From: Candidatus Poribacteria bacterium | GTDB lineage: Bacteria; Poribacteria; WGA-4E; WGA-3G | Direction of reading: 5' to 3' | DNA: 64,000 bases | Assembly (NCBI GenBank): GCA_022820835.1 | Contig: JAJEET010000019.1 | Location: 88,046 to 152,045, forward strand | In this document: positions 27,397 through 36,245 of the stretch, piece by piece | Position numbering within the stretch: the stretch's first letter is position 1 | Layout of the letters: every line of letters starts with the position of its first letter | The notes under the pieces: model-generated | What the model was told of the DNA's origin: nothing | Database searches by the model: none | The model's input: only the letters and a program-made list of their open reading frames with translations | Made by a program: the position numbers and the translations under genes

Positions 27397-29778
27397 GTGC
27401 CGATGAGAATATTACGGTCGCTTTTTGTCGTTTTCTTTATAATTCTAACCTTTACACTTTTTTGTAGTGGCAACCTTTACGCTGCGATGGCTCCTGATGC
27501 CTCTGGCTCCGTTTATACGGACTATTTCGATCACATCACACTCTTTTCTGAGGGACGGATTACCCGTTTCACACAGATGCCGATTCGGGTCTATATTTCG
27601 CCAGTGCTGAAAGAGAGTCCGTACCTCCCTGAAATCCGACATGCGATGCAGACGTGGCACACGGCGAGTGACGGCGATATCCATTTTGAAGAGACCGAGA
27701 CCCCTCAGAACGCAAACATCCGTGTCAGTTGGGGGCACAACGCGCTTTATAAAGGTTTCCAAGACATGCGGCTCGGTAGTGCGCAACTTACACGTCTCCA
27801 CGATACGAAACAGACAGTCGTAGAATCGCTGACGGAAACCGCTGCCTCGCCTCCGTTCACCGTTGAGATTATCCTGATGTTAGAAGGCGATGGCACTATC
27901 GGTGAACTCTCACAGGAAGAGATGCGGACAGTTTGTCTCCATGAGTTTGGACACGCCATCGGGTTATGGGGACACAGTCCACACCCGGGTGATATTAGCT
28001 ACCCGACTGCGACAGCGCAACATCCATCTGCCCGTGATATAACTACGTTACGAAAACTTTATAACACGCCTACCAATACACCGCAGCACGAAACGGCTGT
28101 TAAGGTGTTGAAATCCGAGATTGAACAGAGACCGCACGCCGATAAGCAAAAACAGCTCCGGTCTCACTACCTGCTCGGCACCGTCTACCTTGATAAAGGC
28201 GATACAGACACCGCAATCACAAGTTTCTTGACCTGCGGTCAGTTGGATGCCAAGTTCCGACCCGCAGTTGAGAAACTGATTCAAGCCTACCATGAAACGG
28301 GTAAAATCCCTGAGGCGATAGCACTTCTCGAAAAACAGGTCACCCAGACACCGTCGCCTGCGGATTACAACAAACTCGGTATCTTCTACTATGAGAAAGA
28401 AGAACCAGAGAAGGCGATACAAGCGTTTGAAAAAGCACTCCATATCGCGCCCTACCATAAAGCGGCGCGCCGTAATTTGCATCAACTCCTGCGTGCAAAG
28501 GCGTTCAGAGCGTTGGCGGCTAAGGATTTTGAGACCGCCACCACGACTTTTGAACGTGTGATTCGGATGGATCCGCTCGATGCCCCTACCTACCAGCTGA
28601 TGGGGAACGGATATGCTCACGCTGGTCAGTTTGAAACAGCGATCGGCTATTACCAGAAAGCCGTTGATATTAACCCGGTTGATGCATTGACGAAGCAATA
28701 TCTTGCGAAATGCTATAATAACTACGGGGTGGCACTGCGCAATCGCGGTGAATGGGATGCGGCAATTGATGCGTATCGGAACGCGCTGCGGTTAATGCCG
28801 ACGCTGAGCATCGCCCGTACAAATCTTGGCGATGTATTCACCCGAAAGGCGAGTGCACATAATGAGGCGGGAGAATTAGATGCGGCAGTGAATGCGTATC
28901 TCGAACTCAAAGAACTCTATCCGAACGAAATACACATCCGCAACCTGCTCGGAGAGTTATATCTGAAAAAAGGCGACTATGCCGAGGCATTGTCGGCATT
29001 TCAACACGTTTACGATAGCACACCTGCCGCTGACCATGCTTTACACAACCTCATCGCGGCGTATCATCACTATGCGCGCAGCCTCAGCGAGACGGGAGTT
29101 TACACAACAGCGATCCAACTGCTTGAGAAGGCACTCCGACTTGCCCCGATCGATGTGAATTTACGTCTGAGTTTGGCGAATGCCTATCAAGGCGTGGGTG
29201 ATTATGAACGCGCTACGGTGGAATTGTCGCGCGTCTTGTCACAAGAACCGGAGAACGCACGTGCCAAGGAGGAGCAGATCAACCTGCGAATCCGACGCGG
29301 GAACGCGTTTATGGAACAACGAAACTACGCCGCCGCTATCGCCGAATTTGAGACGATTCCAGAACCTAAGCGGACCCTCGAAATTGATAACACGCTCGGC
29401 TACTTGTATCTCGTGACGCGTGAATACCAAAAAGCGTTCGCCGGTTTTCAAACGGTCCTACAGAAAGATCCGATCAACATGCCAGCGTTCAGGAATTTAT
29501 TGTCGCTGGAGTCGCAACTAATCCGACACCGTTTTAACAGAACGAAAGCGAATCTTCTCACCGAAGTCCGATGCGTCTTCGCCGTTACTTTAATTAGACG
29601 GAAACAGACCGATGCAGCGGTCGAAAAATATCAACTCGCGTTGAAATCCAGATCCGAAGAGATGGATCCGCTGCTTATCGAAACGGGTAAACAACTTGCG
29701 AGTTGGTTCCAGCAATATGGGGACACGGAGAACCGAGAGACGATTCTCCGTTGGGTCGAAGAACGCAGGGGTCGATGA
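27397..29778 (+). CDS. Metzincin-like protease fused to TPR repeats
   Basis: About 793 residues. The GTG at 27397 is preferred because AAAGGAG (27383-27389) lies 7 bases upstream; the frame is open to an ATG at 27349 and there is an ATG at 27403. A signal peptide or anchor (FVVFFIILTFTLFCSGNL) leads to a matrixin-type protease domain with HEFGHAIGLWGHS near residue 182, which gives three zinc histidines. From about residue 230 to the end are some fourteen TPR units (EKAIQAFEKALHIAP, TAIGYYQKAVDINP and others). The protein is probably periplasmic, with the TPRs presenting or binding protein substrates. Several HExxH-TPR proteins are known, but this order is N-terminal metzincin then TPR. Confidence 0.87.
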   Translation: MPMRILRSLFVVFFIILTFTLFCSGNLYAAMAPDASGSVYTDYFDHITLFSEGRITRFTQMPIRVYISPVLKESPYLPEIRHAMQTWHTASDGDIHFEETETPQNANIRVSWGHNALYKGFQDMRLGSAQLTRLHDTKQTVVESLTETAASPPFTVEIILMLEGDGTIGELSQEEMRTVCLHEFGHAIGLWGHSPHPGDISYPTATAQHPSARDITTLRKLYNTPTNTPQHETAVKVLKSEIEQRPHADKQKQLRSHYLLGTVYLDKGDTDTAITSFLTCGQLDAKFRPAVEKLIQAYHETGKIPEAIALLEKQVTQTPSPADYNKLGIFYYEKEEPEKAIQAFEKALHIAPYHKAARRNLHQLLRAKAFRALAAKDFETATTTFERVIRMDPLDAPTYQLMGNGYAHAGQFETAIGYYQKAVDINPVDALTKQYLAKCYNNYGVALRNRGEWDAAIDAYRNALRLMPTLSIARTNLGDVFTRKASAHNEAGELDAAVNAYLELKELYPNEIHIRNLLGELYLKKGDYAEALSAFQHVYDSTPAADHALHNLIAAYHHYARSLSETGVYTTAIQLLEKALRLAPIDVNLRLSLANAYQGVGDYERATVELSRVLSQEPENARAKEEQINLRIRRGNAFMEQRNYAAAIAEFETIPEPKRTLEIDNTLGYLYLVTREYQKAFAGFQTVLQKDPINMPAFRNLLSLESQLIRHRFNRTKANLLTEVRCVFAVTLIRRKQTDAAVEKYQLALKSRSEEMDPLLIETGKQLASWFQQYGDTENRETILRWVEERRGR

Positions 29779-29832
29779 TTTTCGTTCTGGGCAAGGTCCG
29801 ACTCAAATGTTCAAGGTATCCCACCCATAGTT

Positions 29833-29866
29833 AAAAAAGAAAGGGTCAGGCAAATATGCCCGACCC
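29833..29866 (-). terminator. Rho-independent terminator for the LTxxQ-like gene
   Basis: On the minus strand a stem of TGCCCGACCC-type sequence (29857-29866 with 29843-29852, nine of ten pairs, loop of four) is followed by TTTCTTTTTT. It lies about 50 bases beyond the stop at 29914. Confidence 0.75.
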
Positions 29867-29913
29867 GGCGTACAAATACGTGAATGAGATGCAGGGTTGT
29901 TTCTGGATGCTGA

Positions 29914-30450
29914 CTACTGTGCGCCGCCTCCGCCACCACTACGACCGCCACCTTCACGGAAACGATTCATGCGTTGCCGTTGTTCGTTCTGACGTTCCTG
30001 GCGTTGCTTAGTCAATTCGTTGAGTTTAGCCATCTGTTCTTCCGTCAATACCTCTTTGAGACTCGCTTGGAATTCTGACCCGGTGGTTGCAAGAAAACTT
30101 TGCATTTCTGCCTGGGCTCCCTGCATATTACCTGAGGAACGAATCTCTTCTATCTTTTTCACAAACTTTTCACGAGTTACCTGATAGATAGGACGTGCTT
30201 TTATGAGTGTCTCATCGTCTACTTTCACAGCGAAGGTTAAGTCTAACCAAGAATTATCAACAATAGACGCATAGTTCGTCATTCCCATTCCCATTCCTCT
30301 GCCACCGCGTTCGCCGCCCTGGCGGTTTCCACGTTGTTGATTCTGAGCGTTCCGGTCTGGACGTTGTGCCAAGGTTGTGTATTCAAAGATAAAGACACCG
30401 AGGATTGCGAGAACTGCGATTGCTGCGATTGCGAAAAATTTCTGTTTCAT
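29914..30450 (-). CDS. Secreted glycine-rich protein with LTxxQ-like motif
   Basis: A 178-residue protein with an N-terminal hydrophobic helix (FFAIAAIAVLAILGVFIF), a Gln/Arg/Gly-rich stretch (residues about 30-56, with GRGMGMGM), a helical middle of about 100 residues ending in VLTEEQMAKLNELTKQRQ, and a Gly/Arg tail GGGRSGGGGGAQ. The LTxEQ sequence and long amphipathic helices recall the periplasmic Spy/CpxP group of stress chaperones, but the match is short. It stands alone on the minus strand with its own terminator. The gap upstream is shared with the divergent protease gene. Confidence 0.72.
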   Translation of the reverse strand: MKQKFFAIAAIAVLAILGVFIFEYTTLAQRPDRNAQNQQRGNRQGGERGGRGMGMGMTNYASIVDNSWLDLTFAVKVDDETLIKARPIYQVTREKFVKKIEEIRSSGNMQGAQAEMQSFLATTGSEFQASLKEVLTEEQMAKLNELTKQRQERQNEQRQRMNRFREGGGRSGGGGGAQ

Positions 30451-30596
30451 TTTCTTATCTCCTATAAAAAATTCGGTTGTGTGAATACCAGCAAGTTTTT
30501 TTAAAGGTGTTCACATTTTAGGTTCGCATCTTTAGTCAGATGTGTTCAGAAAAGGTTCGTTTTTTATTATTTTTATCGGGTAACTGTAAAAAATAT

Positions 30597-30625
30597 TTGA
30601 CAATGCGAAACCGCTATGTTAAACT
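30597..30625 (+). promoter_or_regulatory. Predicted sigma70-type promoter for the trypsin-like protease
   Basis: TTGACA at 30597-30602 and TAAACT at 30620-30625, 17-base spacer, about 40 bases before the ATG at 30665, which has AAAGGAA as ribosome binding site. Confidence 0.6.
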
Positions 30626-30664
30626 TTTAGAATATTAAAAAACTCCAAAATCAAAGGAATTAGT

Positions 30665-32104
30665 ATGAAACAGATCTTTGCAACTGCGGTTAAAAATCGC
30701 ATTAGCAGTGTGGTATTGACGGTTTTTGCGGTTTTTATTTTACTTGCAAACGCCGATGCCGCACACAACTGGACAGAACAGATTGCAGCTTTCAAACCGA
30801 TGGTGGTGAACGTCGAGACCTCCTCTGAGGTCGTCTTCGAGATGGAGCGGAAAGGCACAAGTTTTGCAACCGGTTTTGTTGTAGATTCGGAACACGGTAT
30901 TATCGCGACAAACCAGCATGTTACCGGGACCAGCCCCTCTTATGTTAAAATCAACTTCCACGATGGGAGTTTCACGGAAGCACGGATTCTCTACTACGAT
31001 CCGACACACGACTTCGGGTTTTATCAGATTGATCCGGCTGAGGTAGAGTTTGAGCTACAGGCTGTTGAAATCGGCGAATGGGATTCACTCGCTCTTGGCG
31101 ATGAACTTCTGCTCATCGGGAACAATGAAAAAGAAGAATATTCGATCAAATTCGGGACAGTTGCGAACCTTAATGTCAACAAAGGGGATCGACACTCGAG
31201 TTACATTCACACCACATTTGATCGGACAGGCGGCTCGAGCGGAAGTCCCGTCTGGAATACCGCAGGTCAAGTGATTGCTGTTCACGCCCGTGGTACCGAT
31301 ACCTCCAGTTTTGAACTCCCGATCGACTATCTCGTTGATGCGCTTGAGTTTATTCGGAATAACATATCCATCCAACGCGGCGAAATCGGTGTGGATTTAG
31401 AACTTGTCTCTATCGGTGAAGCGATCAAACACTTCAATTTTCCTGCCGAATTGCGCAAAGAGATCGGGCCCTCGAAAGCCGGAACACCAAAGGTTATCCA
31501 AATCGAATCCATTGTACCTAAGACGACCGGTGTGCCTATCCTGCGCGCATCTGATATTATCTATCGCGTCAATGGTGAACCTATCAAAGACGATCTCTAC
31601 ACCTTCGATGCTATCTTAAATCAGAACGTTGGCGAAAGCGTTAACTTGAACGTCTATCGGAACGGGGAAAACCTAAGTCTTGATGTGCCTGTAGAGGACT
31701 TAGAGTCGAAGAAGGTACGTCGGTTTGTTAGGTTCGGTGGCGCAATTTTTCATGACATTACGCCGAAGCTCCGACGCACACTTTTCTTAGATGCCGATGG
31801 TGTCTATTTACCGCACGCCGTCGCTGGGAGCAGCTTTTCACGGGTCGGTGTCCAAGAACGGAATGGGAACTCTAAGGTCGTAATTCTCGATATTAACGGG
31901 AAACAGATTCGTAATCTCGACGACTTTGTTGAAGCGTGCAAGTCAATTACCGATGGACAACACACTTATGTCGTCGTCCGAGATTTCAATTTATTTGACA
32001 GTTCCCCGAAACCAAAGAGTTTAACAGTTAACCTCAAATTCGGTCCTTTGCAACAGTTTGAATGGAATCGAGAGATATTGGATTGGGATGAGGTGGGTGA
32101 ATAG
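30665..32104 (+). CDS. Trypsin-like serine protease with PDZ domains (HtrA/Deg-like)
   Basis: A 479-residue exported protease. After a signal peptide (VVLTVFAVFILLANADA) the chymotrypsin fold shows the triad: His in IATNQHVTG (about residue 84), Asp in THDFGFY (about 118), Ser in GGSSGSPVWN (about 193). Two PDZ-like regions follow, about residues 250-345 (ILRASDIIYRVNGEPI) and about 375-460 (VVILDINGKQIRNLDDF). This is the Deg/HtrA architecture for periplasmic protein quality control. A promoter precedes it and it is monocistronic; the next gene is convergent. Confidence 0.9.
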   Translation: MKQIFATAVKNRISSVVLTVFAVFILLANADAAHNWTEQIAAFKPMVVNVETSSEVVFEMERKGTSFATGFVVDSEHGIIATNQHVTGTSPSYVKINFHDGSFTEARILYYDPTHDFGFYQIDPAEVEFELQAVEIGEWDSLALGDELLLIGNNEKEEYSIKFGTVANLNVNKGDRHSSYIHTTFDRTGGSSGSPVWNTAGQVIAVHARGTDTSSFELPIDYLVDALEFIRNNISIQRGEIGVDLELVSIGEAIKHFNFPAELRKEIGPSKAGTPKVIQIESIVPKTTGVPILRASDIIYRVNGEPIKDDLYTFDAILNQNVGESVNLNVYRNGENLSLDVPVEDLESKKVRRFVRFGGAIFHDITPKLRRTLFLDADGVYLPHAVAGSSFSRVGVQERNGNSKVVILDINGKQIRNLDDFVEACKSITDGQHTYVVVRDFNLFDSSPKPKSLTVNLKFGPLQQFEWNREILDWDEVGE

Positions 32105-32129
32105 CTGTCAACCGATGGCTGCTTCACTC

Positions 32130-32942
32130 CTAAAAGTTGATAACTAATTCAATAAAATCGGATGCGGATGGCTTCTCAAAGATTCTGGCGTAGTTGATAT
32201 GGATCCCTTTCCATGCAATACCTATTCCGGTTGTAAATGTTCCGTTTGAGATGCCGAGTCGGATAGGGAGAACTGGGAACGGATGCCACTCGGTGCCGAT
32301 ATAAAATTCAGGTGTTGTGCCGTCAGTCGGGAACGCGATATCTGCTGAGAACTGGTAAGTGTCGTAGTGGTAAGCGGTGCCGAGTGTCAACCACTGAATA
32401 CCGTAACCTTCAAGATTTTGCGCGAGGCATCCGAACTTGAGATTCGGGCGTGGTTTGAAAAGCAGTCCAATGTCATAAGCGGTCTGGTACCCAAAAAATT
32501 GGTATACATCGGACGGGTGTCTTCGCTTAAATTTGAGGCTCAATCCTGCAGCGACGTAGGGTCCGAATTGTCGGGCGATGCCGTAATAGTTGAAATCGGG
32601 AACGCCGCTGTCAACACCGAGCGCGATTTTGTTCCCCCAGAATAGACTATATCCTTTGTAACTGTAGCCGATACCTTTCGGGTCGAACCGGTAATCGTCG
32701 CGGTTGTATAACTTATTGACACCGAAGAGTTTCACACCTTGCCACTGAATAAGTCCTGCGGGGTTCCAAAAACCGGCACTGGCATCGTCAGCGACAGCGG
32801 TGAAAGCGTTTCCCATCCCTAACGCACGCGCACCTACATAAAGCGGACGCGCCGATTCAAACGGTCTTTGGTCAGGCGCAGCCTGTGCGGATACCGGTGT
32901 TACCAACCACAAGAAACATAGGACAGCGTAGAGAGTTTTCAT
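32130..32942 (-). CDS. Outer-membrane beta-barrel protein, PorV/UPF0164-like
   Basis: About 270 residues from ATG 32942, where a clean signal peptide starts (MKTLYAVLCFLWLVTPVSAQA); the frame is open 12 codons further. The mature start, ARALGMGNAFTAVADDASAGFWNPAGL, is the hallmark of FadL/PorV-like barrels, in which an N-terminal plug precedes many short beta strands. Alternating aromatic strands and a C-terminal phenylalanine (ELVINF) fit outer membrane insertion by BAM. It is shorter than FadL (over 400 residues). Convergent with the protease gene. Ligand unknown. Confidence 0.8.
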   Translation of the reverse strand: MKTLYAVLCFLWLVTPVSAQAAPDQRPFESARPLYVGARALGMGNAFTAVADDASAGFWNPAGLIQWQGVKLFGVNKLYNRDDYRFDPKGIGYSYKGYSLFWGNKIALGVDSGVPDFNYYGIARQFGPYVAAGLSLKFKRRHPSDVYQFFGYQTAYDIGLLFKPRPNLKFGCLAQNLEGYGIQWLTLGTAYHYDTYQFSADIAFPTDGTTPEFYIGTEWHPFPVLPIRLGISNGTFTTGIGIAWKGIHINYARIFEKPSASDFIELVINF

Positions 32943-32986
32943 GGGCACTAATTTAGCACGGGATACCCAATATAGCAAGGGAATGA

Positions 32987-33095
32987 TTGTCAGTTATCGG
33001 TTATGAGTTAAAAGAGGTTTTTGATGATTCTAAAGTCTCTTTCTGAGAACTGAAGGTTTTTGGTAGAAAAACCGTACTGATAACTGACAACTAAC
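32987..33095. repeat. Intergenic inverted-repeat element, GATAACTGACAACT family
   Basis: Bounded by a perfect 12-base inverted repeat: TTGTCAGTTATC at 32987-32998 and GATAACTGACAA at 33079-33090. Inside is a second palindrome, GGTTTTTGGTAGAAAAACC. The right 29 bases (33065-33093) are identical to 37490-37518. The element ends 5-7 bases before the ATG of rsmI. Confidence 0.7.
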
Positions 33096-33099
33096 AAAC

Positions 33100-33801
33100 A
33101 TGCAAGACACGCCATCTGGCACGCTCTACCTCGTTAGCACACCGATCGGAAATTTGGAGGACATCACCCTGCGCGCCCTCCGTATCCTCAAAGAGGTGGA
33201 ACTCATCGCTGCTGAGGATACGCGTCAGACACGTCGCCTCCTAACACACTATGACATCCACACGCCTCTCACAAGTTACTTTGAAGGCAACCAGCAAACG
33301 AAGTGCGACAAATTAATTGCGCGGATGAAAGCAGGTGAGACGATCGCCCTCGTTTCGGATGCCGGTACACCAATTATTTCGGACCCAGGGTATCCACTCC
33401 TACGTGTTTGTATTGAGGCAGGAATCCCGATTGTCCCGATTCCTGGTGCCTCAGCCGTCATCACCGCCGCATCCGTTTCCGGACTACCACTACACAACTT
33501 CGCTTTTGAAGGGTTCGTCTCCCCGAAATCTGGAAAAAGAAAACGTCAATTAAGTGTACTCACCGATGAGGAGAGGACGTTAATCTTCTTTGAATCTCCA
33601 CATCGGATTTGCCGTTTCCTTGAAGATGTCCTTGAAGTGATGGGGGATCGCGAGATCGTCGTCACACGTGAGTTAACGAAACGGTTTGAAGAGATAGTCC
33701 GCGGGAGCGTCAGTGAAGCACTTGAGAGATTCCGTGATGGTGAGTCGCGTGGCGAGTTTACGATCGTTATTGCAGGAAAAAGGAGCAAAGATGACAGTTG
33801 A
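33100..33801 (+). CDS. rsmI: Ribosomal RNA small subunit methyltransferase I
   Basis: A 233-residue SAM-dependent enzyme that 2'-O-methylates C1402 of 16S rRNA. The tetrapyrrole-methylase-like fold shows GTLYLVSTPIGNLEDITLRA at the N-terminus, AAEDTRQTRRLL, ALVSDAGTPIISDPG and PIPGASAVITA for SAM binding, then FEGFVSPKSGKRK and RELTKRFEE. At 233 residues it ends with the catalytic core (GEFTIVIAG) and lacks the C-terminal extension of the roughly 280-residue E. coli type. The last 11 bases overlap the next gene. No Shine-Dalgarno is seen; an intergenic repeat runs almost to the ATG. Confidence 0.93.
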   Translation: MQDTPSGTLYLVSTPIGNLEDITLRALRILKEVELIAAEDTRQTRRLLTHYDIHTPLTSYFEGNQQTKCDKLIARMKAGETIALVSDAGTPIISDPGYPLLRVCIEAGIPIVPIPGASAVITAASVSGLPLHNFAFEGFVSPKSGKRKRQLSVLTDEERTLIFFESPHRICRFLEDVLEVMGDREIVVTRELTKRFEEIVRGSVSEALERFRDGESRGEFTIVIAGKRSKDDS

Positions 33802-34729
33802 TGAGATCAGACGGATTGCCGTTATCGGTGCAGGACTGATGGGACACGGCATCGCGCAGGAGTTCGCCAGTGCGGGGTATAGCGTCCGGATGCACGACGT
33901 TACCGATGAACGCCTCGAAACCGCGTGCATACAGATTGAGAGCAATCTCGGTGTACTCGCTGAAAACGACGTTATTCAGAAAGAGAGCATTGCGCCGACG
34001 CTGCAACGCATACAGACGAACACCGAGCTGTCCGCAGTCGCGGAAGATGCCGATTTCGTTGTTGAAGCCGTCACTGAGGATTTGGCACTCAAACAGAAGA
34101 TATTTGCGAAATTAGACGGCATCTGTCCACCGCATACAATTTTGGCGAGCAATACGACGGCCTTAATGCCGAGTCAGATCGGCGTAAAGGTGAAACGCAA
34201 AGATAAGTTACTTAATACGCACTATTTTAATCCGCCTTACCTGATTCCGTTGGTCGAACTCATCCGCAGCCCTGATTCATCTGATGAGACGGTCGCGGTG
34301 ACGTTTGACCTGTTGACGGCTATCGGGAAAACCCCTGCAATTATTGAGAAAGAGGTACTCGGTTTTGTTGGACCGAGGCTGCAAGCCGCGCTCATTCGGG
34401 AAGCGTTCGCGATTGTAGAACAGGGGATCGCGAGTGCGGAGACCGTTGATCTCGTCGTGCGGAATAGTTTCGGACGTAGGCTCAGCGTCGCCGGTCCGTT
34501 TGAGGTCTTTGAACTTGCAGGTTGGGACCTCGTACTCGCTGCCTTTGAAGAGCTCTATAAGGATCTCAACAGTTCATCTGACATCAATCCGCTCCTCCGA
34601 CAGATGGTCGAGTCTGGTAAACTCGGCGTAAAGTCTAAAGAGGGATTCTATCGTTGGACGGACGATAAAATAGAAGAACTCCGAGGTCGAATGAATCGCG
34701 CGCTCATACAGCAAGCAAAAGATGAGTAA
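33791..34729 (+). CDS. 3-hydroxyacyl-CoA dehydrogenase
   Basis: A 312-residue NAD-dependent dehydrogenase that oxidises 3-hydroxyacyl-CoA to 3-ketoacyl-CoA. The dinucleotide site is VIGAGLMGHGIAQEFASAGY, followed by VVEAVTEDLALKQ, ASNTTALM, and the catalytic THYFNPPYLIPLVELI (His-Glu pair). The C-terminal helical domain contains GFVGPRLQAALIREA and SGKLGVKSKEGFYRW. The ATG at 33791 is chosen because AAGGAG lies just upstream and the family starts there; it overlaps rsmI by 11 bases. Single domain, no hydratase fusion. It overlaps the next gene by 8 bases, so the three are one operon. Confidence 0.93.
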   Translation: MTVDEIRRIAVIGAGLMGHGIAQEFASAGYSVRMHDVTDERLETACIQIESNLGVLAENDVIQKESIAPTLQRIQTNTELSAVAEDADFVVEAVTEDLALKQKIFAKLDGICPPHTILASNTTALMPSQIGVKVKRKDKLLNTHYFNPPYLIPLVELIRSPDSSDETVAVTFDLLTAIGKTPAIIEKEVLGFVGPRLQAALIREAFAIVEQGIASAETVDLVVRNSFGRRLSVAGPFEVFELAGWDLVLAAFEELYKDLNSSSDINPLLRQMVESGKLGVKSKEGFYRWTDDKIEELRGRMNRALIQQAKDE

Positions 34730-35423
34730 AATAGTAAACAGATTCTGTTCAGTTTCCGTTCACAAAAAGCGTCTCCTTGTATTTTTGCCTGTGATGTTAG
34801 TTGGACTGATTGTTCTGGGAGTCTACCACAAGCAGATTTGGGAATATCTCCTTGAACTGACTGCTGCTTTTCGGGATATTGAAACAGCGAGGGCGTACAT
34901 CGCGAGTTATGGCGTGCTTGCCCCTATTGTGTCAGCGATACTAATGATTTTTCAGAGCGTGATCGCGCCGCTGCCGGCGTTTCTGATTACCTTTGCGAAT
35001 GGCTTGCTGTTCGGCGTTTGGTGGGGTGCAGCCTTGTCTTGGGGCAGCGCGATGATCGGAGCTGCCCTCTGTTTTTTTATTGCCCGCGGCCTCGGACGTC
35101 CGGTCATTGTCAAGTTGTTAAGCGAAGCTGCTGTCAATACGTCTGATCAGTTTTTTCAACGATACGGCAAACATGCGGTGCTCATTGCGCGTTTGGTTCC
35201 AATTATCTCTTTTGACGTTATCAGTTACGGAGCAGGACTTACGAGTATGCAATTTTGGGGCTTTGCTATTGCCACTGGAATCGGACAACTGCCAGCGACG
35301 CTACTTTATTCTTACCTCGGTGATCGCGCAACTGGAAGTATCAAGATCCTGCTTTGGGTGTTTGGAATCGTCATGGCGGTTTCGATTGTAATCGGACTCG
35401 TAAAACGCCGAGCAAAGCAGTAG
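34722..35423 (+). CDS. TVP38/TMEM64 (VTT domain) membrane protein
   Basis: A 233-residue integral membrane protein with about five or six hydrophobic helices. The VTT/DedA-like core is visible as IFQSVIAPLPAFLITFANG, FGVWWGAALSWGSAMIGAAL and FFIARGLGR, then LIARLVPIISFDVISYGAGL, with the half-helix geometry and arginine expected for this scramblase-like family. Relatives act in lipid handling and membrane homeostasis. The start overlaps the stop of the dehydrogenase by 8 bases. Substrate not evident. Confidence 0.88.
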   Translation: MSKIVNRFCSVSVHKKRLLVFLPVMLVGLIVLGVYHKQIWEYLLELTAAFRDIETARAYIASYGVLAPIVSAILMIFQSVIAPLPAFLITFANGLLFGVWWGAALSWGSAMIGAALCFFIARGLGRPVIVKLLSEAAVNTSDQFFQRYGKHAVLIARLVPIISFDVISYGAGLTSMQFWGFAIATGIGQLPATLLYSYLGDRATGSIKILLWVFGIVMAVSIVIGLVKRRAKQ

Positions 35424-35462
35424 GCACAAGCCGTGTACCGTAAACAAAAAACCGGTATAACT

Positions 35463-36233
35463 ATGAAACGCTACCTTATCGTCTTTCTCAGTCTTATGAT
35501 GATCTTTTCCTGTCAACGAACAAAGCCACAAAGTTTCAAAGACAAACAGCAAAGATACCCTCGCGTTCAGACGGCGTTTGAAGAAAAAGACGACCTGCTT
35601 CGCAGTCTGTTTGCAGACCAGGGTATCCCTTATCCACCACAGAAGCTCTTTATCCGAGTCTTCAAACAAGAGAAAATTTTGGAAGTTTGGGCGTTTTCAA
35701 CATCTGATACCGTTTTCAAACTTGTAAAACGTTACGCTATCTGCCGCGCATCAGGAAATTTGGGCCCCAAAAGACGCGAAGGCGACTTGCAAATTCCGGA
35801 GGGCTTTTATTATATTGATAGATTTAACCCCAAAAGCAACTTTTACCTATCGCTTGGGATTAATTATCCGAACCAGGCGGATAAGATTTTGGGCAGAAAG
35901 GGCGAGCTCGGGGGTGATATATTTATCCACGGCGGATGTGTCACGATTGGCTGTGTTCCAATCACGGATGAATATATTAAGGAAGTGTATTGGTTAGCAG
36001 TGCAAGCAAAATCAAACGGACATGCAAAAATCCCGGTGCATATCTTTCCAACAAAATTGGGTGATCGTACAATGACATGCTTAAAAAGTGCTTTTCCAAA
36101 TAACGATACTTTGATAAACTTTTGGGAGAACTTGAAAATCGGGTATAATTGGTTTGAACAGTACCGGAAATTGCCGACAATCTCAATAAAGCGGGATGGC
36201 ATATATCAGTTTTCGGATTCTTCAGAAGAATAG
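35463..36233 (+). CDS. YkuD-type L,D-transpeptidase lipoprotein
   Basis: About 256 residues from ATG 35463, where a lipoprotein signal begins (KRYLIVFLSLMMIFSCQRT, lipobox IFSC). The YkuD catalytic motif appears as HGGCVTIGC near residues 155-163, with the nucleophilic cysteine and the His. Upstream parts have RVFKQEKILEVWAF and EGFYYIDRFNPKS, typical of the family. L,D-transpeptidases of this murein-endopeptidase-like group remodel peptidoglycan or tether proteins to it; activity is by homology. It lies 39 bases after the VTT gene and just before the oxidoreductase. Confidence 0.87.
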   Translation: MKRYLIVFLSLMMIFSCQRTKPQSFKDKQQRYPRVQTAFEEKDDLLRSLFADQGIPYPPQKLFIRVFKQEKILEVWAFSTSDTVFKLVKRYAICRASGNLGPKRREGDLQIPEGFYYIDRFNPKSNFYLSLGINYPNQADKILGRKGELGGDIFIHGGCVTIGCVPITDEYIKEVYWLAVQAKSNGHAKIPVHIFPTKLGDRTMTCLKSAFPNNDTLINFWENLKIGYNWFEQYRKLPTISIKRDGIYQFSDSSEE

Positions 36234-36245
36234 AGGAGGCTCAAG

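Noticed and set aside
28048..28698. Minus-strand 216-codon frame opposite the TPR gene
   Set aside because: Antisense shadow in a region of strong TPR coding periodicity; residues make no known fold.
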